Positions 26,675 to 35,472 of a stretch of DNA of 64,000 nucleotides are shown piece by piece. Source of the DNA: Acidimicrobiales bacterium (lineage in GTDB: Bacteria; Actinomycetota; Acidimicrobiia; Acidimicrobiales; Iamiaceae); NCBI GenBank assembly GCA_020439505.1, contig JAGQSO010000016.1:1-64000 (forward strand), in the 5' to 3' direction. The position numbers and the translations under genes are program-made. How positions within the stretch are numbered: the stretch's first letter is position 1; every line of letters starts with the position of its first letter. Under the pieces are notes generated by a model. The model saw nothing but the letters and a program-made list of their open reading frames with translations, was not told the origin of the DNA and ran no database searches.

Positions 26675-27319
26675 TCAGCTGACGGGTAGTCCGGTGATGC
26701 GAGAGGCGGCCAGGGCTAGGACCAAGCCGGCGGCGCTCACCGAGATCAGCTTGACCGTCGTGCCCCGAAAGACGTTGGTCACGCCAGCGAAGAACAGCGT
26801 CATGGCCAACAGGACCGTGGCCATCAGGTAGTCGATGGCGTTGCGCCCGTCCTGGACCCCCGAGCGGGCCAACTTGTCGGCTCGGGTGTCAGCTTCGCGA
26901 TAGGGGCCGAACAGGCCGTCGATGTAGTCCTGGTCCTCGATCAGGTTGGTGGGCGTTTCGCCCCGGGCCAGATCGACCTTCCAGCGGTTGAGGATCGGGC
27001 GGAACTCGGGACGTACCAGCACGTCGTTGTAGAGCTCGGCCAGCTCGGGTTGGTCCGAGGCCACCGCGTCGGCGTAGGCGGTGATCACGTTGGTGTCATA
27101 GGCGACCGAGGTGGTGGCGAGGTTGTAGAGGCGGGTTCCCTCGGTCCGGGCATCGGCCGAGGCCTGTGAGTCGGCCGACGCTCGTTGGTTCCACTGGGCC
27201 GACTGGTAGGCGCACCAGCCGGTTCCCACCGTGGCCAACCCGAGAATGAAGGCCGACAGCATCTCGATGGCCCGGTGTTGTAGGAGGTCACGGGTGCCGG
27301 GGCGGTGCCGGGCGGTCAC
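26675..27319 (-). CDS. Unrecognised membrane protein, partner of SPFH protein
   Basis: A 214-residue protein with one helix near the start (IEMLSAFILGLATVGTGWCAYQSAQW) and two near the end (AIDYLMATVLLAMTLFFAGVTNVF; LISVSAAGLVLALAASRIT). Between is a ~110-residue helical, acidic outer or inner domain beginning NQRASADSQASADARTEGTRLYN. It resembles uncharacterised actinobacterial proteins with the WNQRAS-type motif after the first helix, but I cannot name the family. Its start overlaps the SPFH gene's stop by 4 bases, so the two are cotranslated and probably act together in the membrane. Confidence 0.6.
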   Translation of the reverse strand: MTARHRPGTRDLLQHRAIEMLSAFILGLATVGTGWCAYQSAQWNQRASADSQASADARTEGTRLYNLATTSVAYDTNVITAYADAVASDQPELAELYNDVLVRPEFRPILNRWKVDLARGETPTNLIEDQDYIDGLFGPYREADTRADKLARSGVQDGRNAIDYLMATVLLAMTLFFAGVTNVFRGTTVKLISVSAAGLVLALAASRITGLPVS

Positions 27320-28209
27320 AGCGCCGCCGGATCTTCGTGGTCCACCGTCGTCGGCTCGGAGGCGGTGCCCGACGGTCCGGGGGTTCGGCGAAGCCCGGGA
27401 GGGGCCAAGGTTCCGGTCCGCTGGGCGTAGGCCTGGGCCAGCTCGCGCCAGGCGTCGGCCTCGCGATACCGCAACGCCAGGTCGTGGGCCGGGGTCTCGA
27501 TCAGCGCCGACAGCTCGGCATCGGTGCGGGCCCTCTCCCGGCGCATGTCGCCCTCGGCCCGTTCGCGTTCGAGATCCCAGCGGGCCCGTACCGCGGCCTG
27601 CACCGATTCGCCGGTCCGGCCGAGGTCGAGGTCGTTGATAGCGACGAAGGTCGCCTCGAACCCGTCGGTCTTCAGACGCTCCGACATCGCCTCGGCCAGT
27701 CGGGCCTGGAGCTCGTCGCGGCCCGGTCCGTAGGTGTCACCGACACCCACCTCGGGTCGGTTCAGAACCGAGCGCACTACCTCGGTGGAGGCGTCCCTGA
27801 CCACCGAGAAAAGGCCGAGAGGCCCGAAGCGCTGGTGTACCTGGCGCAGCTGAGCGGGATCGATCCGGAACCGGACCGTGTAGTCCACCGTCACCGCGGC
27901 GCGGTCCCCCAGGGTGGCCGAGACCGCGGGCCCGTGCTGCTCCAGCCCGTCGACCTCGGCGGTCTCGTCGGGCGGCGAACCGGCCCGGTAGGCCAGCTCG
28001 AAGGACGGATACACCTGTACCGCCATTCTCCTGACCGTCGGCACGAGTCGCAGCCCGGGGCGCAGCGACCGGTCGGTCGGAGTTCCGTTGACGAGGACCA
28101 GACCCAGCTCGCCCGGCATGATCCGCACGATCGAGTTGTCGAACAACACCCACAGGACCAGCACCACGATCGGCGCTGCCATGAGGGCGAACACCACCCA
28201 TCCGCTCAC
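27316..28209 (-). CDS. SPFH/Band 7 domain membrane protein
   Basis: A 297-residue protein: one N-terminal helix (WVVFALMAAPIVVLVLWVLF), then the SPFH domain from MPGELGLVLVNGTPTDRSLRPGLRLVPTVRRMAVQVY through DRAAVTVDYTVRFRIDPAQL and EVVRSVL, then a charged helix rich in Arg/Glu (RARWDLERERAEGDMRRERARTD). This is the stomatin/prohibitin pattern of proteins that assemble into membrane cages and organise lipid microdomains or protect membrane proteases. GTG 28209 has GGGAGG 5 nt before it; the frame is open much further upstream, but only as antisense to murA. Paired with the 3-helix gene downstream. Confidence 0.8.
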   Translation of the reverse strand: MSGWVVFALMAAPIVVLVLWVLFDNSIVRIMPGELGLVLVNGTPTDRSLRPGLRLVPTVRRMAVQVYPSFELAYRAGSPPDETAEVDGLEQHGPAVSATLGDRAAVTVDYTVRFRIDPAQLRQVHQRFGPLGLFSVVRDASTEVVRSVLNRPEVGVGDTYGPGRDELQARLAEAMSERLKTDGFEATFVAINDLDLGRTGESVQAAVRARWDLERERAEGDMRRERARTDAELSALIETPAHDLALRYREADAWRELAQAYAQRTGTLAPPGLRRTPGPSGTASEPTTVDHEDPAAL

Positions 28210-28316
28210 GCTGCCTCCCCGGAACCGGCCACAAAGTCCTTCGATGCCACGTCGGGATGGTAGGGGTTGGTAGTGCCCGCCTGGGTTCGACCGGGGTGGT
28301 CGCCGGGTGGGCCGCG

Positions 28317-28329
28317 TAGCCTTGCGGTC
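28317..28329 (+). promoter_or_regulatory. Leaderless promoter -10 (TAGCCT) of murA
   Basis: TAGCCT, 7 nt, ATG 28330, no Shine-Dalgarno; it fixes the start. Confidence 0.5.
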
Positions 28330-29640
28330 ATGGCAGCATCCGCGTGGACGGTCACCCCATCTGGTCCCCTGCGGGGTGACGTGTTCGTGCGCGGCTCCAA
28401 GAACGCGGTGACCAAGCACATGGTGGCGGCGGTCCTGGGCGAAGGGCCCAGCACCCTCAAGCGGGTGCCCGAGGTGGGCGACGTCGCCATCACCACCGAG
28501 ATCCTCCGCTCCCTGGGCGTCGGAGTGGAACACGATCTCGCATCGGGAACGATCACCGTCGAACCCCACGAGGGCGTCACCACCGAGGTTCCGACTTCGT
28601 TCAGCGGCCTCAACCGGATCCCGATCCTGCTGCTGGGCCCGTTGCTGCACCGCAACGGCGAGGCGTTCGTTCCGTTCGTGGGCGGAGACCAGATCGGTCG
28701 CCGCCCCGTCGATTTCCACGTCGACGCTCTGCGTGCCCTCGGCGCCGAGATCGAGGTGACCGACGAGGGAATCAAGGCCAAGGCCGCTCGACTCAAGGGC
28801 GCCAAGATCGAACTGCCCTATCCCAGTGTGGGGGCGACCGAGACCGTGCTGCTCAGCGCGGTGCTGGCCGAGGGACGCACCGTGCTGCGGGGCGCCGCGA
28901 CCGAGCCCGAGGTGATCGAGCTGGCCCTGTTCCTCCAACGGATGGGGGCGCGCATCGAGATGTCCCCCGGCCGCAAGTTCACCGTCGACGGCGTGGACTC
29001 GCTGCGAGGGGCTGAGACGTCCCTCGACGGCGATCGCAACGAGGCCTTCAGCTATCTGGTGGCGGGCCTGGTGACCGGCGGCGAGGTTCGGGTCCACGGT
29101 TGCGCGCAGGACCGGGTGGTCACCGCCATCACCACCCTCAACCGGATGGGGGCGCAGTTCACCATCACCGACGACTTCATCCAGGCGTCGGCTCGAAACG
29201 GACTGCGCCCCGCCGCGGTGCAGACCGAGACCCATCCGGGGTTCATGACCGACTGGCAGACCCCGTTGGTGGTGCTGTTCACCCAGGCCGACGGCATGTC
29301 GGTGCTGCACGAAACGGTGTACGAGGACCGCCTGGTCTACGTCGACGCCCTCAAACAGATGGGGGCCGAGATCGAGCTGTTCAACACCTGCCTGGGGGGT
29401 GAGTCGTGCCGGTTCCACGACACCAACGCCACCCACTCCGCGGTGGTCAAAGGCGTGACCCCGCTGCGCGGTGCGGCGGTCGACGTGCCCGACGTGCGGG
29501 CCGGGTTCTCGTCGGTGATCGCGGCGGCCATCGCCGATGGCCCCTCCACCATTTCGGGCATCCACCACCTCGAGCGCGGCTACCACCGCCCACTGAGCCA
29601 GTTCGCCGAACTAGGCCTCTCCATAGCACCCGTCGCCTGA
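28330..29640 (+). CDS. murA: UDP-N-acetylglucosamine 1-carboxyvinyltransferase (MurA type), Asp at the Cys115 position
   Basis: A 436-residue enolpyruvyl transferase; it adds enolpyruvate from PEP to UDP-GlcNAc, the first committed step of peptidoglycan. Visible: GSKNAVTKHM (Lys-Asn of the active site, about residue 24), GGDQIGRRPVDFHVDAL, where typical enzymes read GGCTIGARPVDLH, THPGFMTDWQTP with the catalytic Asp, and the closing IHHLERGYHRPLSQF with the conserved Arg. Residue 120 is Asp instead of the catalytic/fosfomycin-binding Cys. The same change is natural in Mycobacterium and Chlamydia MurA, which remain active but fosfomycin-resistant. The protein is fairly divergent, so a MurA paralogue is possible. 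Confidence 0.85.
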   Translation: MAASAWTVTPSGPLRGDVFVRGSKNAVTKHMVAAVLGEGPSTLKRVPEVGDVAITTEILRSLGVGVEHDLASGTITVEPHEGVTTEVPTSFSGLNRIPILLLGPLLHRNGEAFVPFVGGDQIGRRPVDFHVDALRALGAEIEVTDEGIKAKAARLKGAKIELPYPSVGATETVLLSAVLAEGRTVLRGAATEPEVIELALFLQRMGARIEMSPGRKFTVDGVDSLRGAETSLDGDRNEAFSYLVAGLVTGGEVRVHGCAQDRVVTAITTLNRMGAQFTITDDFIQASARNGLRPAAVQTETHPGFMTDWQTPLVVLFTQADGMSVLHETVYEDRLVYVDALKQMGAEIELFNTCLGGESCRFHDTNATHSAVVKGVTPLRGAAVDVPDVRAGFSSVIAAAIADGPSTISGIHHLERGYHRPLSQFAELGLSIAPVA

Positions 29641-29680
29641 CTCCCGCGGTCCCGCCGGGTCCTGCTGCTGCAGCACACAA

Positions 29681-29720
29681 CGTTTGCGCTGTGGCGAGCT
29701 TGCGAGCCACTGGGCAAACG
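29681..29720. repeat. 40-bp imperfect palindrome downstream of murA
   Basis: CGTTTGC (29681-29687) mirrors GCAAACG (29714-29720), and inner GTGGC (29691-29695) mirrors GCCAC (29706-29710). A further CCGCC-GAA-GGCGG hairpin lies about 50 bases on. It may end the murA transcript or be a REP-like repeat; the 231-base gap holds no other gene I can see. Confidence 0.5.
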
Positions 29721-29855
29721 CCGTCGAGCCCCCGCAACGAAGTGAGGACCGGGCTTGACGGAACCAGGAATCGTCCGCCGAAGGCGGTCCACGAGAACCG
29801 GACCGCGTGCAGCGCAGATGACGGCCACGGCCTGGGACTGCGCCGGTCACGGCGT

Positions 29856-29871
29856 TAGCGTGACCGGCGCC
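29856..29871 (+). promoter_or_regulatory. Leaderless promoter -10 (TAGCGT) of the ABC-F gene
   Basis: TAGCGT, 10 nt, ATG 29872. Confidence 0.4.
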
Positions 29872-31680
29872 ATGATCCTGCTCCAGGCTTCTGACCTTGC
29901 CGCGTCGAGGCCTGGTCGCCAACTGTTCCACGACGTCTCGGTCACCGTCTCCAGCGGTGACCGTCTCGGGCTGGTGGGCATCAACGGCACCGGCAAGTCG
30001 ACCCTGCTGCGGGTGCTGGCCGGGCGGAGCGAGCCCGAGGCCGGGGCGGTGCGCCAGGGTCGTGGCTCCCGGGTGGTGATGCTCGACCAGGCCGACGATC
30101 TGCCCGCCGGAACCGTCCGGGCCGCGGTGGCTCCCGGCGGGCATCCCGAACGGGAGTGGGAGGTGGACGCCATCCTCCACCGTCTCGGTATCGACGACCT
30201 GGCCGAGGTGGACACGTCCCGGCTGTCGGGAGGTCAGACCAAGCGGGTGGCCCTGGCCCGGGCCCTGGTCGAGGTTGGTCCCGGGGGAGGGCCCGACGAC
30301 GACTCGGTGCTGTTGATCCTCGACGAACCGACCAACCACCTCGACATCGACGCCATCGCCTGGTTGGAGGAGCGTCTCGCCGCCCACCGGGGAGGACTGA
30401 TCCTCGTCACCCACGACCGCCACGTGCTCGACCGGCTGACCACCAGGATCCTGGAGCTGGACCGGGGCGGTGCCTACGTCCACGACGGCGGGTACGCCGG
30501 TTACCTGGAGGGCCGCCAGGAACGTGAGACCAGGGCCGCCACCGCGGAATCGGTGCGCCGGAACCTGGCCCGCAAGGAGCTGGCCTGGCTGAGGCGGGGT
30601 GCGCCGGCCCGGACGTCCAAGCCCAAGGCCCGCATCGCCACCGCCACCGCCCTGGTCACCGGCAAGGCCCAGGCGGCGGCCCGCACCGGGGAGCTTCCCC
30701 TGCACGCCGAAACTCCCCGTCTGGGGGACCGGGTGGTCGAACTGCACGGTGTCGGCCACCGCTACGGGACCGACACCCCGTGGCTGTTCCGGGGGGTGGA
30801 TCTGATGCTCGACCCCCGCGAGCGGCTCGGCATCGTCGGTCCCAACGGGGCGGGCAAGTCGACCTTCCTGCGGGTGTTGGCGGGGACCATCAGCCCCGAG
30901 GAGGGGAGCGTGGTCACCGGGGCGACGGTGTCGCTTGCCCTGTGGGACCAGTTGGGGGCCGATCTGGACCCGAACCAGCGGGTGCGTGACGCGGTGGCCG
31001 GGCCCACCCGGACCGCCGACTGGTCAGACTCAGCCCTGCTGGAGCGGTTCTGGTTTGACGGCGACGCCCAGTGGGCGCCGATCGGGTCGCTGTCGGGCGG
31101 TGAACGACGTCGACTCCAGTTGTTGTTGACCCTGGCGCAGCGGCCGAACGTGCTGCTGCTCGACGAACCCACCAACGACTTGGACCTCGACACCTTGCGG
31201 TCGCTCGAGGACTTCTTGGAGGAGTGGCCGGGGGCGCTGGTGGTGGTCAGCCACGATCGGGCGTTCCTGGAACGCACCGTGGCCGACGTGTTGGTGATCG
31301 ACGAGGCCCACGACGCCGAGCGGGTTCCCGGCGGCTACGCCGCATGGGAGGCCGCCCGACGCTCGACCGGTTCCACCCGCTCCGCCTCGGCCTCGGTGCG
31401 CCCGGCTTCGGCACCCAAGAAGAAGGCGGCGAATCCACCGCCGAAGGCCGCAGCGCCAGGCCGCAGCGCCAGCACTCTGCGCTTCCTGACCAAAGACGTC
31501 GAGAAGCGGATGCGCTCGTTGGAACGTCGACGCGAGACCCTCACCGTCGAGCTGGCGGCCGCCGATCCTTCCGATCACCTGGCCTTGGCCGAGGCGGGGC
31601 GACAGCTGGCCGAGGTGGACGCCGAGTTGGCCGCCGCCGAGGACGAGTGGCTGGCCCTGGCCGAAGAAGCAGAAGGCTGA
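29872..31680 (+). CDS. ABC-F family ATPase
   Basis: A 602-residue soluble protein with two ABC domains and no membrane part. First: Walker A GINGTGKSTLL, signature LSGGQTKRVALARAL, Walker B LLILDEPTNHLDIDAIAWLE. Second: [45 protein letters not shown]. The EPTNHLD/EPTNDLD pair and the linker between domains define ABC-F. A C-terminal coiled coil (KDVEKRMRSLERRRETLTVELAAADPSDHLALAEAGRQLAEVDAELAAAEDEW) matches the Uup-type C-terminal domain. Family members bind the ribosome E-site to rescue stalling or protect from antibiotics; Uup types also affect DNA transposition. Starts upstream in frame (29755) have no support. Confidence 0.9.
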   Translation: MILLQASDLAASRPGRQLFHDVSVTVSSGDRLGLVGINGTGKSTLLRVLAGRSEPEAGAVRQGRGSRVVMLDQADDLPAGTVRAAVAPGGHPEREWEVDAILHRLGIDDLAEVDTSRLSGGQTKRVALARALVEVGPGGGPDDDSVLLILDEPTNHLDIDAIAWLEERLAAHRGGLILVTHDRHVLDRLTTRILELDRGGAYVHDGGYAGYLEGRQERETRAATAESVRRNLARKELAWLRRGAPARTSKPKARIATATALVTGKAQAAARTGELPLHAETPRLGDRVVELHGVGHRYGTDTPWLFRGVDLMLDPRERLGIVGPNGAGKSTFLRVLAGTISPEEGSVVTGATVSLALWDQLGADLDPNQRVRDAVAGPTRTADWSDSALLERFWFDGDAQWAPIGSLSGGERRRLQLLLTLAQRPNVLLLDEPTNDLDLDTLRSLEDFLEEWPGALVVVSHDRAFLERTVADVLVIDEAHDAERVPGGYAAWEAARRSTGSTRSASASVRPASAPKKKAANPPPKAAAPGRSASTLRFLTKDVEKRMRSLERRRETLTVELAAADPSDHLALAEAGRQLAEVDAELAAAEDEWLALAEEAEG

Positions 31681-31683
31681 CCC

Positions 31684-31694
31684 GACCGACGGTC
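31684..31694. terminator. Short palindrome between convergent ABC-F and MFS genes
   Basis: GACCG-A-CGGTC palindrome directly after the ABC-F stop; CTGA (31677-31680) and TCAG (31701-31704) outside it hold the two stop codons. Weak terminator candidate. Confidence 0.25.
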
Positions 31695-31700
31695 CCGTTC

Positions 31701-32903
31701 TCAGGTCTCGGTGCTCCAGGCCAGCGGGATGACCCCGATAACCAGGGCCAGGGGTATCAGCAGAGCGGTGTGGAGGGTGGTGGCATGGGCCAGGCCACCG
31801 ATCACCGCCGGCGCGGCCAGGTAGGCGCCATAGCCGGTGGTGGTGACCACGGCGATGCCGTGCTCTCCCCACCGGTTCCCGGCCGCGGCGAAGGCCAGGG
31901 GTACGGCGGGTGACAATCCGGCGCCGACGCCGACCAGTAGCAGCGGCACCAGAGCAGCCACCGGACTGATCAGCACCCCGGCCATGCTCACCGCCGCCAG
32001 TGCCGAACCCCGGCGCACCAGCGGTGCCGGTCCCCATCGTGAGGTGAGCCGATCGCCCACCAACCGGCCGGCCAGACCACCCGCCGACAGTCCGGTGACG
32101 GCCAGGGCGCCCATCACCGCCCCACCGTCGAGCACATCCCTCACCAGCACGCCGGCCCAGTCGAGCAGGGAACCATCGCAGAGGAACACAAAGCCGCCGA
32201 TGGCGGCCAGGGCGGCGAGCTGGCCGGAGCGGACCGTGGCGTCCGCCGTCGCCGTGGGTGCCGGGCTGGTGGTCAGGTCGCTCAGCTCGTCGAAGGGTTC
32301 GGGGGAGTCGGCCAGTCCCGGAGCGGCCAGGCGGCCGTCGGGCAGGCGAGGTCGGTTGAGGAGGGCCGCGGCCACCAGCACCAGCCCGATCGCCCCGAGG
32401 TGAGGACCGACTCCAACTCCGGCCGCCACCGCCACCGACCCGACCCCAGCCCCGAGGAGCACCCCGGCACTCCAGCGGGCGTGGAGGCCGTTGAGCAGGG
32501 GCTGGGCCGCCTTCTGTTCCAACTGCACCCCGGCCCCGTTCATGGCGACGTCGAGGACCCCTACCGCCAGCCCGACCGCCAGGGCCCCGGCGGCGAGAAC
32601 GGCCCAGGACCCGGCCAGGCCCGGGGCGAACAGCAAGACGCCGACCGCGACCCACGACCACGCCATGACCTCGCGACCACCGTGGCGACGGACCAGGGCA
32701 CCTCCGAACCAGGCCCCGGCGACCGCTCCGACCGACAGCCCCAGCAGGGCGCTGCCCAGTGCGCCCTCGGACAGACCGAGGTTGTCCTTGACGTCGGGGA
32801 TTCGTGCCCCCCAGCTTCCGACCGTGGCACCCAGGGCCCAGAAGGCGGCCCGAACTCCCTTCTCCTCGGGGCTGACCGCTCGGGAATCCTCGGCTCCTCC
32901 CAC
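31701..32903 (-). CDS. MFS transporter
   Basis: A ~400-residue major facilitator. N-terminal part VRAAFWALGATVGSWGARIPDVKDNLGLSEGALGSALLGLSVGAVAG is characteristic of the YbjJ-like group (small MFS proteins whose first helix has the WGARIPD/ WGxxxPx pattern), with GGALVRRHGGREVMAWSW as the loop 2-3 motif and DVAMNGAGVQLEQKAAQPLLNGLHARWSAG, another YbjJ-type segment. Substrate unknown. The frame is open to 33116, but GTG 32903 has TAGCGT and 7 nt before it and avoids overlap with the divergent DUF2804 gene. Its 3' end converges on the ABC-F gene. Confidence 0.8.
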   Translation of the reverse strand: MGGAEDSRAVSPEEKGVRAAFWALGATVGSWGARIPDVKDNLGLSEGALGSALLGLSVGAVAGAWFGGALVRRHGGREVMAWSWVAVGVLLFAPGLAGSWAVLAAGALAVGLAVGVLDVAMNGAGVQLEQKAAQPLLNGLHARWSAGVLLGAGVGSVAVAAGVGVGPHLGAIGLVLVAAALLNRPRLPDGRLAAPGLADSPEPFDELSDLTTSPAPTATADATVRSGQLAALAAIGGFVFLCDGSLLDWAGVLVRDVLDGGAVMGALAVTGLSAGGLAGRLVGDRLTSRWGPAPLVRRGSALAAVSMAGVLISPVAALVPLLLVGVGAGLSPAVPLAFAAAGNRWGEHGIAVVTTTGYGAYLAAPAVIGGLAHATTLHTALLIPLALVIGVIPLAWSTET

Positions 32904-32916
32904 CCGAGCGACGCTA
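32904..32916 (-). promoter_or_regulatory. Leaderless promoter -10 (TAGCGT) of the MFS gene
   Basis: Minus-strand TAGCGT, 7 nt, GTG 32903; it decides the start. Confidence 0.5.
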
Positions 32917-32964
32917 CCGAAGGTGCCGTCCGCCGAAGTAGCCGGCGTCTGGTTGACTTCGGGG

Positions 32965-34029
32965 ATGTCCCCGTCGGCCAGCACGCATGAACGTGAGATC
33001 ACCGAGGCGGTCGACCTGTGCATGCCCGACGGGCAGCACCTGAACCCCGCGGCAAAGGGCTGGTCCCGCCGGCCCCTGCACAACGCCAACCTCCGGGGCC
33101 GATGGGGCCGGACCAAACGCTGGGACTACTGGGCGGTCCTGGCCGGGGACCTGGTGGTCTCGGTCACCTACGCCGATGTCGACTACCTGGCCCTGGCCGA
33201 CATCTGGTGGGTAGATCTGGCCACCGGAGAAGCCGGGGGGAACCCGATGCCGGTCCCGTTGGCCAGAGGGGTGTTCCTTCCCGCCCGACCCGGTACCTGG
33301 CCGTTGCGCTACCACCGCCCCGGTCACCGGGTGGACATCGTCGACGAGCCGGCCGACGATCACCGGCCGGCGGCGACCGTCATCCGGGCCGAGTGGGTCG
33401 AGAACGGTGAACCCGCTCGACTGGAGGTTCGGGTCGACCAGCCCGCCGGCCACGAGTCGCTCAACGTCGTCATCCCGTGGTCGTCGACCACCTTCCAGTA
33501 CACCTCCAAGCACCAGGCCCGGCCGGCCCACGGGACCTTCTCGGTGGGGGACCGCACCTGGGACATCGGCAGCCCCGACGCCGCCGAAGCCTGGGGGGTG
33601 TTGGACGTGGGCCGGGGCCGCTGGCCCTATCGGACCCGGTGGAACTGGGGAGGCGGCGCGGGCCGGGCGGTGGACGGGGAGACCGTGGTGGGGATCCAGA
33701 TCGGCGCCAAGTGGACCGAGGGGACCGGCTACACCGAGAACGGCGTGATCGTCGATGGTCGGCTCCACAAGATCGGCCAGGAACTGACCTGGGACTACTC
33801 CTGGGAGGACCCGATGGCCCCGTGGCGGGTGTCGCTACCCGACGGTTCGATCGACATCACCCTCACCCCCCGCTACGACAAGCACTCGGCTATCGATGCC
33901 GTGGTCGCGGCCACCGAGGTGCACCAGGTGTTCGGGACCTGGACCGGTCACGTCACCACCGACGACGCCCGGAGGGTGGAGGTCGAGGGCATCGACGGCT
34001 TCGCCGAGGAATCCCGCTCCCGCTGGTGA
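32965..34029 (+). CDS. DUF2804 family protein
   Basis: A 354-residue protein. Recognised by AKGWSRRPLHNANLRGRWGRTKRWDYWAVL, then YADVDYLALADIWWVDLATGE, WSSTTFQYTSKHQARPAHGTF, and RTRWNWGGGAGRAVDGETVVGIQIGAKWTEGTGYTENGVIVDGRLHKIG. These match the DUF2804 domain, found in actinobacteria, some gammaproteobacteria and fungi; its fold resembles AttH/hydroxyneurosporene synthase-like beta proteins and its substrate is not known. No signal peptide. ATG 32965 is chosen because family homology starts within 25 residues and the longer frame is antisense to the MFS gene. Confidence 0.8.
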   Translation: MSPSASTHEREITEAVDLCMPDGQHLNPAAKGWSRRPLHNANLRGRWGRTKRWDYWAVLAGDLVVSVTYADVDYLALADIWWVDLATGEAGGNPMPVPLARGVFLPARPGTWPLRYHRPGHRVDIVDEPADDHRPAATVIRAEWVENGEPARLEVRVDQPAGHESLNVVIPWSSTTFQYTSKHQARPAHGTFSVGDRTWDIGSPDAAEAWGVLDVGRGRWPYRTRWNWGGGAGRAVDGETVVGIQIGAKWTEGTGYTENGVIVDGRLHKIGQELTWDYSWEDPMAPWRVSLPDGSIDITLTPRYDKHSAIDAVVAATEVHQVFGTWTGHVTTDDARRVEVEGIDGFAEESRSRW

Positions 34030-34146
34030 CGACCGACGGGCGCGTCCCATCAACCTGCCCGAATCGATCGCTCGGCACTAGCGTCGTTCACCGGTCGCGC
34101 CCTTCAGCGGACGCTGCCTCACCTACTCCCATGACCGGAGCGCTCC

Positions 34147-35460
34147 GTGCCCAACGCCCAATCCGTCGACGTCGCCCCCGCCACCGGCAAGCTCGGTGTG
34201 CTCCTGCCCGGGATGGGGGCGGTCGGCACCACGTTCATCGCCGGGTGCCTGGCCATCCGCAAGGGCCTGGCCCAACCCATCGGCTCGCTCACCCAGATGG
34301 GTCACATCCGCATCGGTGACCGGGCCGACGCCAACTCTCCCCGCATCGCCGACTACGCGCCGTTGGCCGGGCTGGACGACCTGGTGTTCGGCGGGTGGGA
34401 TGTGTTCGAGGACGACGCCTACGTGGCGGCCAGCCGGGCCGGTGTCCTCGACGGCCACCTGCTGGAGCAGCTCGGCGACGAACTGCGGGCCATCAAGCCC
34501 ATGACCGCGGTGTTCGAGCAGGCCTACGTCAAGAACCTCCACGGCAACCACATCAAGGAGGGCACCTCCAAGTGGGATCTGGCCAACCAGCTCGTCGACG
34601 ACATCAACGCCTTCAGCGAGCGCAACGGCTGTGACCGCTTGGTGGCGGTGTGGTGCGGGTCGACCGAGGTGTACCGGGAGCCCACCGCGGTCCACCAGAC
34701 GTTGGCCGCCTTCGAGCAGGGCCTGAAGGACTCCGATGCCGACATCGCCCCGAGCCAGATCTACGCCTACGCCCTGTTGAAGCTGGGCATCCCGGTGGCC
34801 AACGGTGCCCCCAACCTGAACCTCGACACCCCGGCCCTGCTGGAGCTGGCGGCGCTCAACCACGTCCCGGTGACCGGCAAGGACTTCAAGACCGGTCAGA
34901 CCCTGATGAAGACCATCCTGGCCCCCGGTCTCAAGGCCCGGATGTTGGGTGTCCAGGGCTGGTACTCCACCAACATCTTGGGCAACCGTGACGGAGAGGT
35001 CCTCGACGATCCCGAGTCGTTCAAGGCCAAGGAGGTGTCCAAGCTGGGAGTGCTCGACACCATCTTCGAGCCCGCCCGCTATCCCGACCTCTACGGCGAC
35101 ATCCATCACGTCGTCCGCATCAACTACTACCCGCCCCGGGGCGACAACAAGGAGGGGTGGGACAACATCGACATCTTCGGGTGGCTGGGCTACCCGATGC
35201 AGATCAAGATCGACTTCTTGTGCCGGGACTCGATCCTGGCGGCACCGCTGGTGCTCGACCTGGCCCTGTTCTTGGACCTGGCCAAGCGGGCCGGTCTGGA
35301 AGGCGTGCAGGACTGGCTGAGCTTCTACTGGAAGAGCCCCCAGCCGGCCGCCGCCGGCCTCTACCCCGAGCACGACATCTTCATCCAGTTGTTGAAGCTC
35401 AAGAACACCCTCCGCCAGTTGATGGGAGACGATCCCATCACCCACCTCGACGAGGAGTGA
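34147..35460 (+). CDS. ino1: Inositol-3-phosphate synthase
   Basis: A 437-residue enzyme converting glucose 6-phosphate to inositol 3-phosphate with bound NAD. The N-terminal Rossmann loop is GVLLPGMGAVGTTFIAG; later segments are VWCGSTEVYREP, NGAPNLNLDTPALLELA, VPVTGKDFKTGQTLMKTILAPGLKARMLGVQGWYSTNILGNRDGEVLDDP and KIDFLCRDSILAAPLVLDLALF with the catalytic lysines. Inositol feeds phosphatidylinositol lipids and, in many actinobacteria, mycothiol. GTG 34147 follows GGAG by 7 nt. A TAGCGT sits about 65 bases upstream (34072-34090 region), so the transcript likely has a short leader. Neighbours are unrelated; a PAP2_3 inositol-lipid-type enzyme lies 8 kb on. Confidence 0.92.
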   Translation: MPNAQSVDVAPATGKLGVLLPGMGAVGTTFIAGCLAIRKGLAQPIGSLTQMGHIRIGDRADANSPRIADYAPLAGLDDLVFGGWDVFEDDAYVAASRAGVLDGHLLEQLGDELRAIKPMTAVFEQAYVKNLHGNHIKEGTSKWDLANQLVDDINAFSERNGCDRLVAVWCGSTEVYREPTAVHQTLAAFEQGLKDSDADIAPSQIYAYALLKLGIPVANGAPNLNLDTPALLELAALNHVPVTGKDFKTGQTLMKTILAPGLKARMLGVQGWYSTNILGNRDGEVLDDPESFKAKEVSKLGVLDTIFEPARYPDLYGDIHHVVRINYYPPRGDNKEGWDNIDIFGWLGYPMQIKIDFLCRDSILAAPLVLDLALFLDLAKRAGLEGVQDWLSFYWKSPQPAAAGLYPEHDIFIQLLKLKNTLRQLMGDDPITHLDEE

Positions 35461-35472
35461 CGCTCGTCGGGC

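Noticed and set aside
28210-29586. Upstream extension of the SPFH frame antisense to murA
   Set aside because: Shadow of murA; SPFH homology and a good ribosome site begin at 28209.
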